Source of the DNA: Bacteroidota bacterium
Lineage (GTDB): Bacteria > Bacteroidota > Bacteroidia > UKL13-3
Direction: 5' to 3'
Length of the DNA: 40,249 nt
NCBI GenBank assembly: GCA_947507965.1
Contig: CANNQU010000027.1
Location: 1 to 40,249, forward strand
Position numbers and translations under genes: made by a program. The notes beneath the pieces are model-generated. The model did no database searches. It saw nothing but the letters and a program-made list of their open reading frames with translations, and had not been told where the DNA came from. Of the stretch, positions 8,284 to 16,450 are shown piece by piece; within the stretch, counting starts at the first letter, position 1; each line of letters starts with the position of its first letter.

Positions 8284-9459
8284 CTATACAATTTGTAAAA
8301 CATAAAACTTTAAGTATAACGTCTCGTCGATACCCCAAATATAGGGATGGTCGTGGCTTTGAATTCGGTATTCCAACTGCCTGATTTGAACCTGAGCATC
8401 GATAGCGGCTTCGTATAAAACATTCACAAAATGTTCCTCAGTAACAAAGTGCGAGCAGGTGCACGTAATTAAGTATCCTCCTTTATTTAAAAGTTTCAAG
8501 GCTTTTAAATTAATTTCCTTGTATCCTTTCAGCGCATTCTCAATCGTACTCCTACTCTTAGTAAATGCCGGCGGATCTAATATGATGGTATCGAATTTAC
8601 GTTGTTGACGATGATAATTGGTTAAAGCATCAAACGTGTTTTGCACTTCAAACGTGCAATGGTGAAAGCCATTTAATTGGGCGTTGGCTGTTGCCTGTGC
8701 AATAGCATCCTCGCTGATATCGAGACCCAAAACATGCTTCGCCTTAAATTTTGCCGCATACAAACTAAAAGAGCCCGTGTAACAAAAGCAATCCAACACA
8801 AGCCTATTTTCGACATACGGTTTAATACAAAGTCTGTTTTCTTTTTGATCTAAAAAGAATCCCGTTTTTTGACCCTTTTCAATATCAATCCAAAATTTTA
8901 CCCCTTCGGGCTCTTCTATGATAAATTTCGTTTCAAAAGGTGTGGTGAGAAATCCCTTTTGCTCTTGCAACCCTTCCAGTAAGCGCACGGGAACATCGTT
9001 ACGTTCATAGATTCCCGTAGGAGAAAATAATTTTTGTAATGATCTTATAATTTCCGGCTTCCAACGCTCCATCCCTAATGTTAAAATTTGAACCACCAAT
9101 ACCTCATTAAATTTATCGATAACTAAGGACGGTAAACCATCGGCTTCGCCAAAAACTACACGATAATTATTTTTAAATCCCAATTTCTCACGCCACTGTT
9201 TCGCCTCTGCTATTTTAGTATAGAAGAAAGTCTCATTAATAACTTCAGAAATGTCTCTCGTAAGAAGCCGAATGAGAATTTGCGACTTACCGTTATAATA
9301 TCCTTTGCCGATAAATTGGTTCTTAAAATTGTAAACCTCTACGATGTCTCCATCTGTGATATCTCCTTCAACAAGCTCTACCTCGTTATTATAAATCCAC
9401 GGATGTCCTCCTTCTACGCGATAGCCTTTGCCCCTTTGCAGCTTTATTATTGAACTCAT
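8284..9459 (-). CDS. rlmI: Class I SAM-dependent rRNA methyltransferase, RlmI family
   Basis: The 391-residue protein begins with a PUA RNA-binding domain (about 1-80, with GHPWIYNNEVE) and ends with a Rossmann-fold methyltransferase: LDCFCYTGSFSLYAAK is the SAM-binding loop, ILDPPAFTKS the catalytic DPPxF motif, and TCTCSHFV a cysteine-containing segment. E. coli RlmI makes m5C1962 of 23S rRNA, and the Bacteroidota members are assigned by homology. It lies 37 bases after the IPExxxVDY gene in the same direction, so the two are probably cotranscribed. Confidence 0.93.
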   Translation of the reverse strand: MSSIIKLQRGKGYRVEGGHPWIYNNEVELVEGDITDGDIVEVYNFKNQFIGKGYYNGKSQILIRLLTRDISEVINETFFYTKIAEAKQWREKLGFKNNYRVVFGEADGLPSLVIDKFNEVLVVQILTLGMERWKPEIIRSLQKLFSPTGIYERNDVPVRLLEGLQEQKGFLTTPFETKFIIEEPEGVKFWIDIEKGQKTGFFLDQKENRLCIKPYVENRLVLDCFCYTGSFSLYAAKFKAKHVLGLDISEDAIAQATANAQLNGFHHCTFEVQNTFDALTNYHRQQRKFDTIILDPPAFTKSRSTIENALKGYKEINLKALKLLNKGGYLITCTCSHFVTEEHFVNVLYEAAIDAQVQIRQLEYRIQSHDHPYIWGIDETLYLKFYVLQIV

Positions 9460-9496
9460 TTGCGTTGCCTACTCATTATTAAAATTATAATTCCAT

Positions 9497-9961
9497 TTAA
9501 TCTTCATTTTCTAAATCGAGCTTGTCAAGCTGCTTATCAAAGTACAATACATTCGTGTTTTTAATACGATCCATATCTATTTCAAATACACCTTGGAGGT
9601 GTTCAATACTTTTAATGCGTTGCATTAAAGCGGATGAATCCCACTGGGTATCCTCGTCAGGTAGTCGGGCTTGAATTAGATAATCGAATTGTTTTAATCC
9701 CTTTACCAAAACATTTCGGTCTTCTTTTAAAGCAATTAAATAGAAGTCAGGCTGCATCAAATCTTTTTGATAGTTATACAATGCAAATCCTATCGTTTTG
9801 CTCTCTTCATTGGAAAGTAAGTTTTTTAGCCGTATAAGATTCCATTCACAACGTTCATTGATGTGATAGGCCAACTGGTACGACTTTAATTGGCATACAA
9901 TGGCCCAGCTTATCCATGTTATTTTTTCTGACTCCTGAATAAATTTACTCTTTTTTGCCAT
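9497..9961 (-). CDS. IPExxxVDY family protein
   Basis: A 154-residue cytosolic protein that I assign to the Bacteroidota family named after the motif IPExxxVDY. The overall pattern fits: an N-terminal strand followed by CQLKSYQLAYHINE, a central strand pair FYLIALKEDRN, the motif region VKGLKQFDYLIQ, and a C-terminal helix. In this protein the motif is altered, reading VKGLKQFDY, so only the final aromatic D-Y part survives. Function is unknown. It is the first gene of a unit with rlmI. Confidence 0.75.
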   Translation of the reverse strand: MAKKSKFIQESEKITWISWAIVCQLKSYQLAYHINERCEWNLIRLKNLLSNEESKTIGFALYNYQKDLMQPDFYLIALKEDRNVLVKGLKQFDYLIQARLPDEDTQWDSSALMQRIKSIEHLQGVFEIDMDRIKNTNVLYFDKQLDKLDLENED

Positions 9962-10071
9962 GCCTATGCAAAGAAACCACCTAAATTAGTATTAAACTAA
10001 ATTATTTAACGTTCTGTCATGCGTGACTTTGTATTTCCCGGTGTTTATTAGTGAAACAAAAATTCTAAAAT

Positions 10072-10107
10072 ATGACGAAGGTCATATCATAACATGACGA
10101 AGGTCAT
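10072..10107. promoter_or_regulatory. Tandem CRP/FNR-like operator palindromes
   Basis: The 14-mer ATGACGAAGGTCAT occurs twice, at 10072-10085 and 10094-10107, identical and centred exactly 22 bases apart (two helical turns). Each is an inverted repeat ATGAC-N4-GTCAT. The layout of 5-base arms around a 4-base core is that of FNR/DNR-type sites (TTGAT-N4-ATCAA, TTGAC-N4-GTCAA). The assignment to a CRP/FNR-superfamily regulator is inference. Confidence 0.6.
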
Positions 10108-10130
10108 TTTTTTACATGTTATTTTTATTG

Positions 10131-10138
10131 AATCTTTG
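10131..10138 (+). promoter_or_regulatory. Possible activator-dependent -7 element
   Basis: AATCTTTG differs from TAnnTTTG only in its first base. If transcription starts about five bases downstream (near 10143), the second palindrome (centre 10100.5) sits near -42, the distance typical of class II CRP/FNR activation. The imperfect box fits a promoter that needs an activator. Confidence 0.4.
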
Positions 10139-10235
10139 CTCCGTGAACCAAATTCAGGTTCTATTATTGATAACTGACCCTCCCATCTTCAGTTCAATAT
10201 TTTTAGGCTACCATTCGTATTGAGCCTTCTAAACT

Positions 10236-10328
10236 ATGAGCAATCATGCAAAAATTGCCTATAAATTTCTCATCTTCTTCCCAATAGCAATTGTATTTTT
10301 TACATTTCGCATATTACGTTGGTACTGA
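10236..10328 (+). CDS. Possible 30-residue membrane mini-protein
   Basis: ATG at 10236 to TGA at 10326-10328 encodes 30 residues: a polar N-terminus (MSNHAKIAYK), a hydrophobic core (FLIFFPIAIVFFTF) and a basic end (RILRWY). That is the shape of a single-span small membrane protein with a positive C-terminal flank. It is the first ATG frame of this kind after the putative FNR-type promoter. Against it: it is very short, there is no clear ribosome binding site, and AT-rich DNA readily yields hydrophobic frames. Confidence 0.3.
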   Translation: MSNHAKIAYKFLIFFPIAIVFFTFRILRWY

Positions 10329-10719
10329 AATGTTAAATTTAGTGTACTTCATACCCGATTGGTTTTTAAAATTACCCGCTAATTCACTTAGCAGCGTTAC
10401 CAATTAAAAATCGTATCCAATCTACACGACTCATACAATTTAGATAAAGCTTCACTATTATCGTAGTTCTATTAGTACTTTATTCATTATACGCCTTCAC
10501 TTCTTTTGAATGGTATGTTAGGTTACCTCAGCCTACAATGAATACAAAAAGAAATTAATTCAAACCCGGTTTAATCTAGAGAAAAGGAAGAACCCTTTTA
10601 GGTTAGACACTCAAACCCAAACCTCGTCTAGCATGGCTGAAACAGACACAAAACAGAAGCAGCCAACAGGGGAGCTGAAAACTGTAAAGAGTAAGCAATT
10701 CGTTAAATTATCATCTAAA

Positions 10720-11217
10720 ATGGAAAACAAAAAAATAAAACTATTTGCCGTACTCTTGTTGGGCTTAGGTCTAACCGGTTTACAGGCACAGCAGGCCATC
10801 CCTTCTGCTGGGGGTGATGCCTTCGGGAGCGGAGGATCGGCGAGTTACTCTTTTGGACAAGTGGCTTTTTACACCCACGGTGGTGCTACAGGCATGGAGG
10901 CTCAAGGAGTACAACAACCCTATGAGATTTTTGTTGTTTTAGGATTGGATCATGCCAGTGGTATCAATTTATCATTAACTGCTTACCCCAACCCCACAAC
11001 CGATTTCTTAAACCTACGCGTTGAATATGATACCCATCCGGATTTATCATACCAACTTTTCGACATTAACGGTAAACTTTTAGACAATCGACCTATAAAA
11101 GGCAATGAAACATCAATTGCCATGAGCCATTATTCATCGGGAACCTACCTAATAAAAGTAATCCAAAACAACCAAGAAGTAAAATCATTCAAAATCATAA
11201 AAAACCAATCGTTATGA
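10720..11217 (+). CDS. Small T9SS type A sorting-domain protein
   Basis: I place the start at 10720, where MENKKIKLFAVLLLGLGLTGLQAQ forms a signal peptide; the ATG at 10633 would add 29 polar residues in front. The 165-residue product has a short glycine/serine-rich mature part (GGDAFGSGGSASYSFGQV and VQQPYEIFV) and a C-terminal type A sorting domain of about 75 residues with the marks YPNPTTDFLNL, a GTYLIKV strand and the closing KSFKIIK. Such domains direct outer-membrane export by the type IX system and are removed by PorU. The stop overlaps the next start (ATGA at 11214-11217), so translation is coupled to the collagen-like gene. Confidence 0.88.
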   Translation: MENKKIKLFAVLLLGLGLTGLQAQQAIPSAGGDAFGSGGSASYSFGQVAFYTHGGATGMEAQGVQQPYEIFVVLGLDHASGINLSLTAYPNPTTDFLNLRVEYDTHPDLSYQLFDINGKLLDNRPIKGNETSIAMSHYSSGTYLIKVIQNNQEVKSFKIIKNQSL

Positions 11218-13082
11218 AAAATTTAATTACACTACTAATCGCAGTCATCGTAACTGCCGGTGTGTTTGCTCAAGCACCTCAAAAAATGAGCTATCAAGCG
11301 GTTATTCGTAACAGCAACAGTGCGCTGGTAACATCTAAAACGGTGGGAATGCGTATTAGCATTTTGCAAGGTACAGCCACAGGAACTTCTGTTTATTCAG
11401 AAATACAAAAGCCAATGACCAACGTCAATGGTTTGGTAAGCATTGAAATTGGTTCTGGCTCAAATCAAGAAGGGGTTTTCTCCGCTATCAATTGGGGAGC
11501 AGGACCTTATTTCGTTAAAACAGAAACAGATCCATTGGGTGGAACGGCCTATTCTATTTCAGGTACGAGTCAGTTTATGAGTGTGCCCTATGCACTATTC
11601 GCTGCCAATACAACACCTGGACCTGCTGGAGCACAAGGTATTCAAGGCGTAAAAGGAGATATCGGCCCTCAAGGTGCAAAAGGTGAAACGGGCCTACAAG
11701 GAGATCAAGGTGCAATAGGATTAACAGGTGCAACAGGCGCAACGGGTGCAACCGGATTAACAGGTGCAACAGGTGCAACGGGAGCAACAGGGGCCCAAGG
11801 AGTTCGCGGAAATAATGGAAATCAAGGTCCTCAAGGGGATATCGGGTTCACCGGACCACAGGGAATTCAAGGCATTCAAGGTAGCCAAGGATTGACTGGC
11901 GACAAAGGACTTGCTGGTGCTCAAGGAATTCAGGGCTTACAAGGCGACATAGGCCAAACAGGTCCTCAAGGTATTATTGGTTTAACAGGTGATATTGGCC
12001 CAATTGGGCCTCAAGGTATCGCGGGCGTCATTGGAGCAACAGGAATTCAAGGATTACAAGGCCCACAAGGTGATATTGGAATGATGGGACCTCAAGGCCT
12101 ACAAGGAATACAAGGTGATATTGGTGCTACCGGTGCTACTGGCCCACAAGGCCCTCAAGGTGATATAGGTGCTACTGGTGTTGCAGGTCCTCAGGGAATT
12201 CAAGGTATTATTGGAGCCACTGGCCCACAAGGCCCTCAAGGTGATATTGGTGCTACCGGCGTTGCAGGTCCTCAGGGAATTCAAGGTTTACAAGGCGATA
12301 TAGGAGCTACTGGTGCTGCTGGCCCACAAGGTGTTCAAGGTGATATTGGTGCTACCGGTATTCAAGGAATCCAAGGCGACATAGGAGCTACTGGCCCTCA
12401 GGGAATTCAAGGCGACATAGGAATTCAAGGAATCGCAGGTGTTATTGGAGCCACAGGCCCACAAGGAATTCAGGGAATTCAAGGTGATATTGGTGCTACC
12501 GGCGTTGCAGGTCCTCAGGGAATTCAAGGTTTACAAGGCGATATAGGAGCTACCGGTGCTACTGGCCCACAAGGTGTTCAAGGTGATATTGGTGCTACCG
12601 GTATTCAAGGTGCTACTGGCCCAGCTGGAACATATACTGCTGGAGATGGTATTGACATTTCAAGTGGAATAATAAGCACTATCGCGAAAGAATATTTTAT
12701 GGGTTATTTAGGTGCTGGTGCAAGCAACACGCAAACCATTTCGAGTTCAACTATTGGCAGCGGAATTACGCTTTCAAGTAATCAAATAACATTACATGCC
12801 GGAAAAGTTTATGAACTTACCGCTACATTTATGGCTTATAATTTGGATGAAACAAGTATCTATAGCTATCTATTTTATAATGTCACAGGATCTGTGGCAT
12901 TAGGTTCAAATGTATATTATGGTGATCCTAATGGAGGCACCAAAATTGCAAATTACACAACACAAAGTATAACCCTGTTGGTTGCACCTACATCAACGAT
13001 GATCGTAGAATTGCAAGAAACCTCTTCAAATACCATTAAACCTGCCCTTAGCGGTAACATCGTGGTAAGACAAATAAATTAA
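11214..13082 (+). CDS. Collagen-repeat fibre protein with MSYQAVIR-type N-terminal domain
   Basis: The 622-residue protein has a signal peptide (MKNLITLLIAVIVTAGVFAQ), a roughly 110-residue beta domain (from PQKMSYQAVIRNSN to QFMSVPYALFAAN) common at the N-terminus of Bacteroidota exported proteins, then about 112 Gly-X-Y triplets (residues 136-472; PQG, IQG, DIG, ATG), and a C-terminal globular domain of about 145 residues resembling C1q/TNF or BclA-type jelly rolls, ending in ALSGNIVVRQIN. The layout suggests a stalk with a trimeric tip. There is no T9SS sorting domain, unlike its partner at 10720, whose stop it overlaps. A strong terminator follows. The triplet region is repetitive at DNA level and may vary in length. 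Confidence 0.9.
   Translation: MKNLITLLIAVIVTAGVFAQAPQKMSYQAVIRNSNSALVTSKTVGMRISILQGTATGTSVYSEIQKPMTNVNGLVSIEIGSGSNQEGVFSAINWGAGPYFVKTETDPLGGTAYSISGTSQFMSVPYALFAANTTPGPAGAQGIQGVKGDIGPQGAKGETGLQGDQGAIGLTGATGATGATGLTGATGATGATGAQGVRGNNGNQGPQGDIGFTGPQGIQGIQGSQGLTGDKGLAGAQGIQGLQGDIGQTGPQGIIGLTGDIGPIGPQGIAGVIGATGIQGLQGPQGDIGMMGPQGLQGIQGDIGATGATGPQGPQGDIGATGVAGPQGIQGIIGATGPQGPQGDIGATGVAGPQGIQGLQGDIGATGAAGPQGVQGDIGATGIQGIQGDIGATGPQGIQGDIGIQGIAGVIGATGPQGIQGIQGDIGATGVAGPQGIQGLQGDIGATGATGPQGVQGDIGATGIQGATGPAGTYTAGDGIDISSGIISTIAKEYFMGYLGAGASNTQTISSSTIGSGITLSSNQITLHAGKVYELTATFMAYNLDETSIYSYLFYNVTGSVALGSNVYYGDPNGGTKIANYTTQSITLLVAPTSTMIVELQETSSNTIKPALSGNIVVRQIN
12236..12610 (+). repeat. Near-identical direct repeats within the collagen region
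   Basis: Bases 12236-12367 recur at 12479-12610, an offset of 243 bases, with only two mismatches in 132. A shorter related copy starts near 12157, 81 bases before the first. 81 bases equal nine Gly-X-Y triplets and 243 is three times 81, so the region looks built by duplication of an 81-base unit. Slippage or recombination here would change the stalk length in frame. Confidence 0.85.
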
Positions 13083-13101
13083 CCGACGCAGATAAATACG
13101 T

Positions 13102-13135
13102 AAATGCCTTGCCTAAAAAGCAAGGCATTTTTTTT
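13102..13135 (+). terminator. Rho-independent terminator of the T9SS/collagen pair
   Basis: AAATGCCTTGC (13102-13112) pairs perfectly with GCAAGGCATTT (13120-13130) around a seven-base loop, followed by a run of eight T (13128-13135). It lies 20 bases after the collagen-gene stop. Confidence 0.92.
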
Positions 13136-13431
13136 ATACTTCGCTTGAGGTTTATCATTAAACAAAAAGAAATTTGGAACTTTTCGGATTGACGAGAACG
13201 TTTTCCCCTGTTAAATTTATTTCATATGTAGGTTTCAAAAACCGATGGAAAGACTTTATTGATACGAAAAAGGTTTATTGCAAAATAATTTGAACAAAAT
13301 TTGTTTTTAACAATTGAAATGATAAAATTGCACTATTGATTTTTAGGCCAATTAGCAATTGTAGTTATCGGTTATGGTTATCCTTTCTCGAGCAACTCCA
13401 ATTACAACAACAGATTTAAAACTAAAACACC
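13136..13431. other. Upstream region of the AAA+ gene
   Basis: Nearly 300 bases without any frame. I see no exact TAnnTTTG box; a weak match is TATCCTTTC near 13380. The length suggests that regulatory DNA or a leader belongs to the AAA+ gene, but nothing specific can be named. Confidence 0.4.
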
Positions 13432-16044
13432 ATGAGTGAAGTAAATTACAAGTTTAAAGATATAAAGGTTTACGGGTCGAATGAATGGCTAGCAAACGAC
13501 GAGAAAAAGTACAGGGTAGTATTTGATGAAACAGAATGTTCGTTTATTTATTGTGAGCTATCCTTTTTTAATAAACTTTTTGATGAGAAAGATTGGGATC
13601 TGAAAATAAACTTAAAATGCTATGATAGCAAGAGCACCGAGATGTGCGACCTTCAAGTACAAAAACACATCGCTAAAGACGAGAACGTAGTGTTTGTGCG
13701 CGAAGGATGGGGCGTAAAAAAAATCGGAGGCTATTGGAAACGAGGAGCCTACCGCTGGGAAGCGTGGATGGATGGCGTTCTAATTGGATCTAAATCATTT
13801 TATATTGAAAAAGAAGGAGTCGTAAATGAACTTTCAAATCCTTATTTCCGAATCAAAAACATACGACTGTACGAAGGGCCAAATCAAAATGTCGATGAAT
13901 CGAAAAGAGTCTATTATGATTGTTTTAAACAATCGGAAACGCGTTATATTTGGTTAGAATTTCAGGCTGAAAATTTAGTAAAGAAATACGACTACTGGGC
14001 TTGCGAGCTTTTCTTTAACTTCAAAAATGATAATGGTCAACTCAAGGGAGGGGTTGAACGCCTGCTCTTTGTTTATAAAAACGACGATACCATTACCTGC
14101 ACCGTGGGATGGGGAAGCGATCATAAGGGAACATGGGGAGGAGACCAATACAGTATTGAGGTATTGTTTATGGATCAAATTGTTGCCGGTTATCATTTTG
14201 ATATTGGTGAAGAATTTATCGAAGCCAATGAAGATAGTTATGAACCCTTTGTACAACAATTGTTAGGAGGCGAGCCCCCGTCGGAGGATGAAGCCGCAAT
14301 ACCGGAAACCATGGATGTGGTGATGCAAAAAATGGATGAGTTGATTGGTTTGTCAACCATAAAAAATAAAATAAAAGAATACAGTAGCTATCTTAATTTT
14401 TTAAAAATACGGAAGGAGAAAGGATTCAATGATGATGACAAGATCAATCTACATTCCGTGTTCACTGGAAACCCCGGTACAGGCAAAACCACGGTGGCGT
14501 TGATGCTTGGAAAAATATATAAAAGCCTTGGATTACTAAGTAAGGGACACGTGCATGAGGTGGATAGGGCCGACTTGGTTGCCGAATATATTGGCCAAAC
14601 AGCACCAAAAGTAAAAGAAGCAATAAAAAAGGCAAAAGGTGGTATCTTGTTTATTGATGAAGCCTATGCACTCGCTCGTGCAGGCGATGATAACAAAGAT
14701 TTTGGGAAGGAAGTAATCGAAATTTTAATAAAAGAAATGAGTGATGGAGATGGAGATATCGCAATTATTGTTGCAGGCTATCCTGATGAGATGACCAATT
14801 TCTTAGGATCTAATCCAGGTTTGAAATCGCGATTTAATATGTATTTTGACTTCCCCGATTATCTGCCTCAAGAATTACAACTCATAGCACAATTTTGTAG
14901 TAAAAAAAGAAATGTTGTTCTCACCAAAGAAGCAGAAGCATTGCTTTACAAAAAATTAGTAGAAGCCTACCGTACGCGCACCCATACGTTCGGCAATGCG
15001 CGCTACGTAAATGCCTTAATGGATGAAGCAAAAATGAATCTGGGCCTGCGGGTTATGGCTTTACCAACGACCGAAGAAATAACCAAAGAGCAATTAATGA
15101 CTGTGGAATTGACGGATATTGAAAAAATATTTGCTTCGAAACAACGAACACTAGCCGACATCCCGGTAGATGAAGAACTGCTGAATGAATCGTTTAACCA
15201 ATTGAAAAGCATGATTGGGTTGAAAAGTGTAAAAAAGGAAATTGAAGAATTGGTGAAGTTGGTGAAGTTTTATCGTGAAATCGGGAAAGATGTGCGCCAA
15301 ACCTTTTCATTACATACCGTTTTCAAAGGCAGCCCCGGCACAGGTAAAACTACCGTTGCTCGAATCGTAGCACAGATATTTAAAGCACTGGGCATCCTAG
15401 AGAAAGGTCATCTGGTAGAAACTGACCGAACGGGTTTGGTGGCAAATTTTGTAGGACAAACAGCAACAAAAACAAGCGAGATCGTTGATAAGGCGATGGG
15501 GGGGGTACTGTTTATTGATGAGGCTTACTCCTTATCACAAGGTGGCGATTCGGACTTCGGAAGAGAGGCCGTGGAGACATTATTAAAAAGAATGGAAGAC
15601 CGAAGGGGCCAATTTATTGTGATTGCTGCCGGCTACACCGATAACATGAACTATTTCCTTGAGTTTAACCCTGGACTAAAATCAAGGTTCGACAGAGAAC
15701 TCGTTTTCGAGGATTTCACCCCCTCAGAATTAATGCAAATTGCTAGTTATCTACTCACCGACCAAGGATTAAAAATAACCCCGGAAGCAGAGGATCATCT
15801 AGAAAAGTATTTTACTCATGTTTTTGAAATAAAAGACAAATACTTTGGTAATGGCCGATTGGTGCGAAAGGTTCTTGAAGACCTGGTGAAATACCAAAAT
15901 CTACGACTTTCTCAACTTCCAGCGGCCAACCGCAACCCGGAAATGATGAAGGAAGTTATTTTAGAAGACACCCTTCATTTTAGCCTTGAAGAAGAACCGG
16001 CAAAAAACCAAGGAGGAAAAATTGGTTTTAGAGTGGTTGGCTAG
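13432..16044 (+). CDS. Double AAA+ ATPase (CbbX/SpoVK-like) with duplicated N-terminal domain
   Basis: The 870-residue protein carries two AAA+ modules of the CbbX/SpoVK/EccA clade. Module 1: Walker A GNPGTGKTT at 346-354, Walker B D409-E410, arginine segment NPGLKSRF. Module 2: Walker A GSPGTGKTT at 633-641, Walker B D696-E697, again NPGLKSRF. Both look active. The first 270 residues are beta-rich and form two copies of one domain (about 7-128 and 139-261): both open with a F-K/R-x-IKxY pattern, share a W-x-C/L-x-F/L-N stretch and a GWG segment, and close with DG/DQ-x-x-x-G-x-x-F-x-I. I do not recognise this domain. An acidic linker joins it to module 1. The clade remodels partner proteins (Rubisco activation, type VII secretion). 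No partner is evident here; the gene stands alone. Confidence 0.88.
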   Translation: MSEVNYKFKDIKVYGSNEWLANDEKKYRVVFDETECSFIYCELSFFNKLFDEKDWDLKINLKCYDSKSTEMCDLQVQKHIAKDENVVFVREGWGVKKIGGYWKRGAYRWEAWMDGVLIGSKSFYIEKEGVVNELSNPYFRIKNIRLYEGPNQNVDESKRVYYDCFKQSETRYIWLEFQAENLVKKYDYWACELFFNFKNDNGQLKGGVERLLFVYKNDDTITCTVGWGSDHKGTWGGDQYSIEVLFMDQIVAGYHFDIGEEFIEANEDSYEPFVQQLLGGEPPSEDEAAIPETMDVVMQKMDELIGLSTIKNKIKEYSSYLNFLKIRKEKGFNDDDKINLHSVFTGNPGTGKTTVALMLGKIYKSLGLLSKGHVHEVDRADLVAEYIGQTAPKVKEAIKKAKGGILFIDEAYALARAGDDNKDFGKEVIEILIKEMSDGDGDIAIIVAGYPDEMTNFLGSNPGLKSRFNMYFDFPDYLPQELQLIAQFCSKKRNVVLTKEAEALLYKKLVEAYRTRTHTFGNARYVNALMDEAKMNLGLRVMALPTTEEITKEQLMTVELTDIEKIFASKQRTLADIPVDEELLNESFNQLKSMIGLKSVKKEIEELVKLVKFYREIGKDVRQTFSLHTVFKGSPGTGKTTVARIVAQIFKALGILEKGHLVETDRTGLVANFVGQTATKTSEIVDKAMGGVLFIDEAYSLSQGGDSDFGREAVETLLKRMEDRRGQFIVIAAGYTDNMNYFLEFNPGLKSRFDRELVFEDFTPSELMQIASYLLTDQGLKITPEAEDHLEKYFTHVFEIKDKYFGNGRLVRKVLEDLVKYQNLRLSQLPAANRNPEMMKEVILEDTLHFSLEEEPAKNQGGKIGFRVVG

Positions 16045-16076
16045 AATGAAAATAACGAATTATTGTTAGCACCCTA

Positions 16077-16436
16077 TCAATATATTCCAAGGCTTAGCAT
16101 GACTAGAGTACAGGCTTCCATGAACGCTATTTTATTTGCCTTTAAAAGAGATGCAAATTCCTCATTCTCCGTGCCGGGGTTAAAAATTACGCGTCGTGGT
16201 TTTAGCTTTAAAATAGCCTCATAATATTTTTTCTGATTCAATGGATTCACATAAAGTGTTACCGTATCAACGTCAACTCCAGGAGGAACTAATTCCTCAA
16301 ATATGACCCCCAACACGGCTCCCTTTTTGGGGCTAACGGCAATTACCTGATGCCCGTTCGTAATTAATTTCAGTAATGCTTTATAAGCATATCGTTCGGG
16401 ATTGGTGCTGGCACCGATTAAGAGCGTAATAGGCAT
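16077..16436 (-). CDS. CoA-binding domain protein (YccU-like)
   Basis: A 119-residue single-domain Rossmann-fold protein. The start TLLIGASTNPERYAYKAL has the glycine-rich nucleotide loop of the CoA_binding family, and RRVIFNPGTENEEF is its second conserved strand-turn. The family resembles the CoA-binding part of succinyl-CoA synthetase alpha; its role is unknown, though some members bind CoA. It is somewhat shorter than E. coli YccU. It is convergent with the AAA+ gene and has its own promoter-like box at 16451-16458. Confidence 0.87.
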   Translation of the reverse strand: MPITLLIGASTNPERYAYKALLKLITNGHQVIAVSPKKGAVLGVIFEELVPPGVDVDTVTLYVNPLNQKKYYEAILKLKPRRVIFNPGTENEEFASLLKANKIAFMEACTLVMLSLGIY

Positions 16437-16450
16437 GGGATTTTTACAAA

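Larger units (their letters stand above)
9962..10719. other. Long intergenic region with regulatory structure
   Basis: This 758-base stretch has no frame of 60 or more codons except the N-terminal extension of the 10720 gene. It contains two ATGAC-N4-GTCAT palindromes (10072-10107), an inverted GTCA-N4-TGAC (10016-10027), a promoter-like octamer (10131-10138) and a 30-codon hydrophobic frame (10236-10328). In the remaining part (10329-10719) I see no strong promoter, although transcription of the T9SS pair must start somewhere here or upstream. Confidence 0.6.

Noticed and set aside
10600-10629. Possible pseudoknot before 10633: AGGTT/AACCT and AGAC/GTCT in interleaved order
   Set aside because: The stems are only four to five pairs with no loop room between them, and no known riboswitch pattern fits.
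10633-10719. Upstream ATG for the T9SS cargo gene
   Set aside because: It adds 29 polar residues in front of a clean signal peptide, so the start at 10720 is preferred.
11575-12527. Minus-strand frames across the collagen repeats
   Set aside because: They mirror the Gly-X-Y periodicity and encode repetitive nonsense.
11640-12620. The collagen repeats taken as a CRISPR or satellite array
   Set aside because: The repeats are in frame, encode Gly-X-Y and have no unique spacers.
14027-14266. Plus and minus frames of 79-94 codons inside the AAA+ gene
   Set aside because: They lie fully within an intact 870-codon frame and have no family features.
13432-16044. The AAA+ gene as part of a known anti-phage system
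   Set aside because: No nuclease, reverse transcriptase, toxin or other defence partner is adjacent; its neighbours are ordinary genes.
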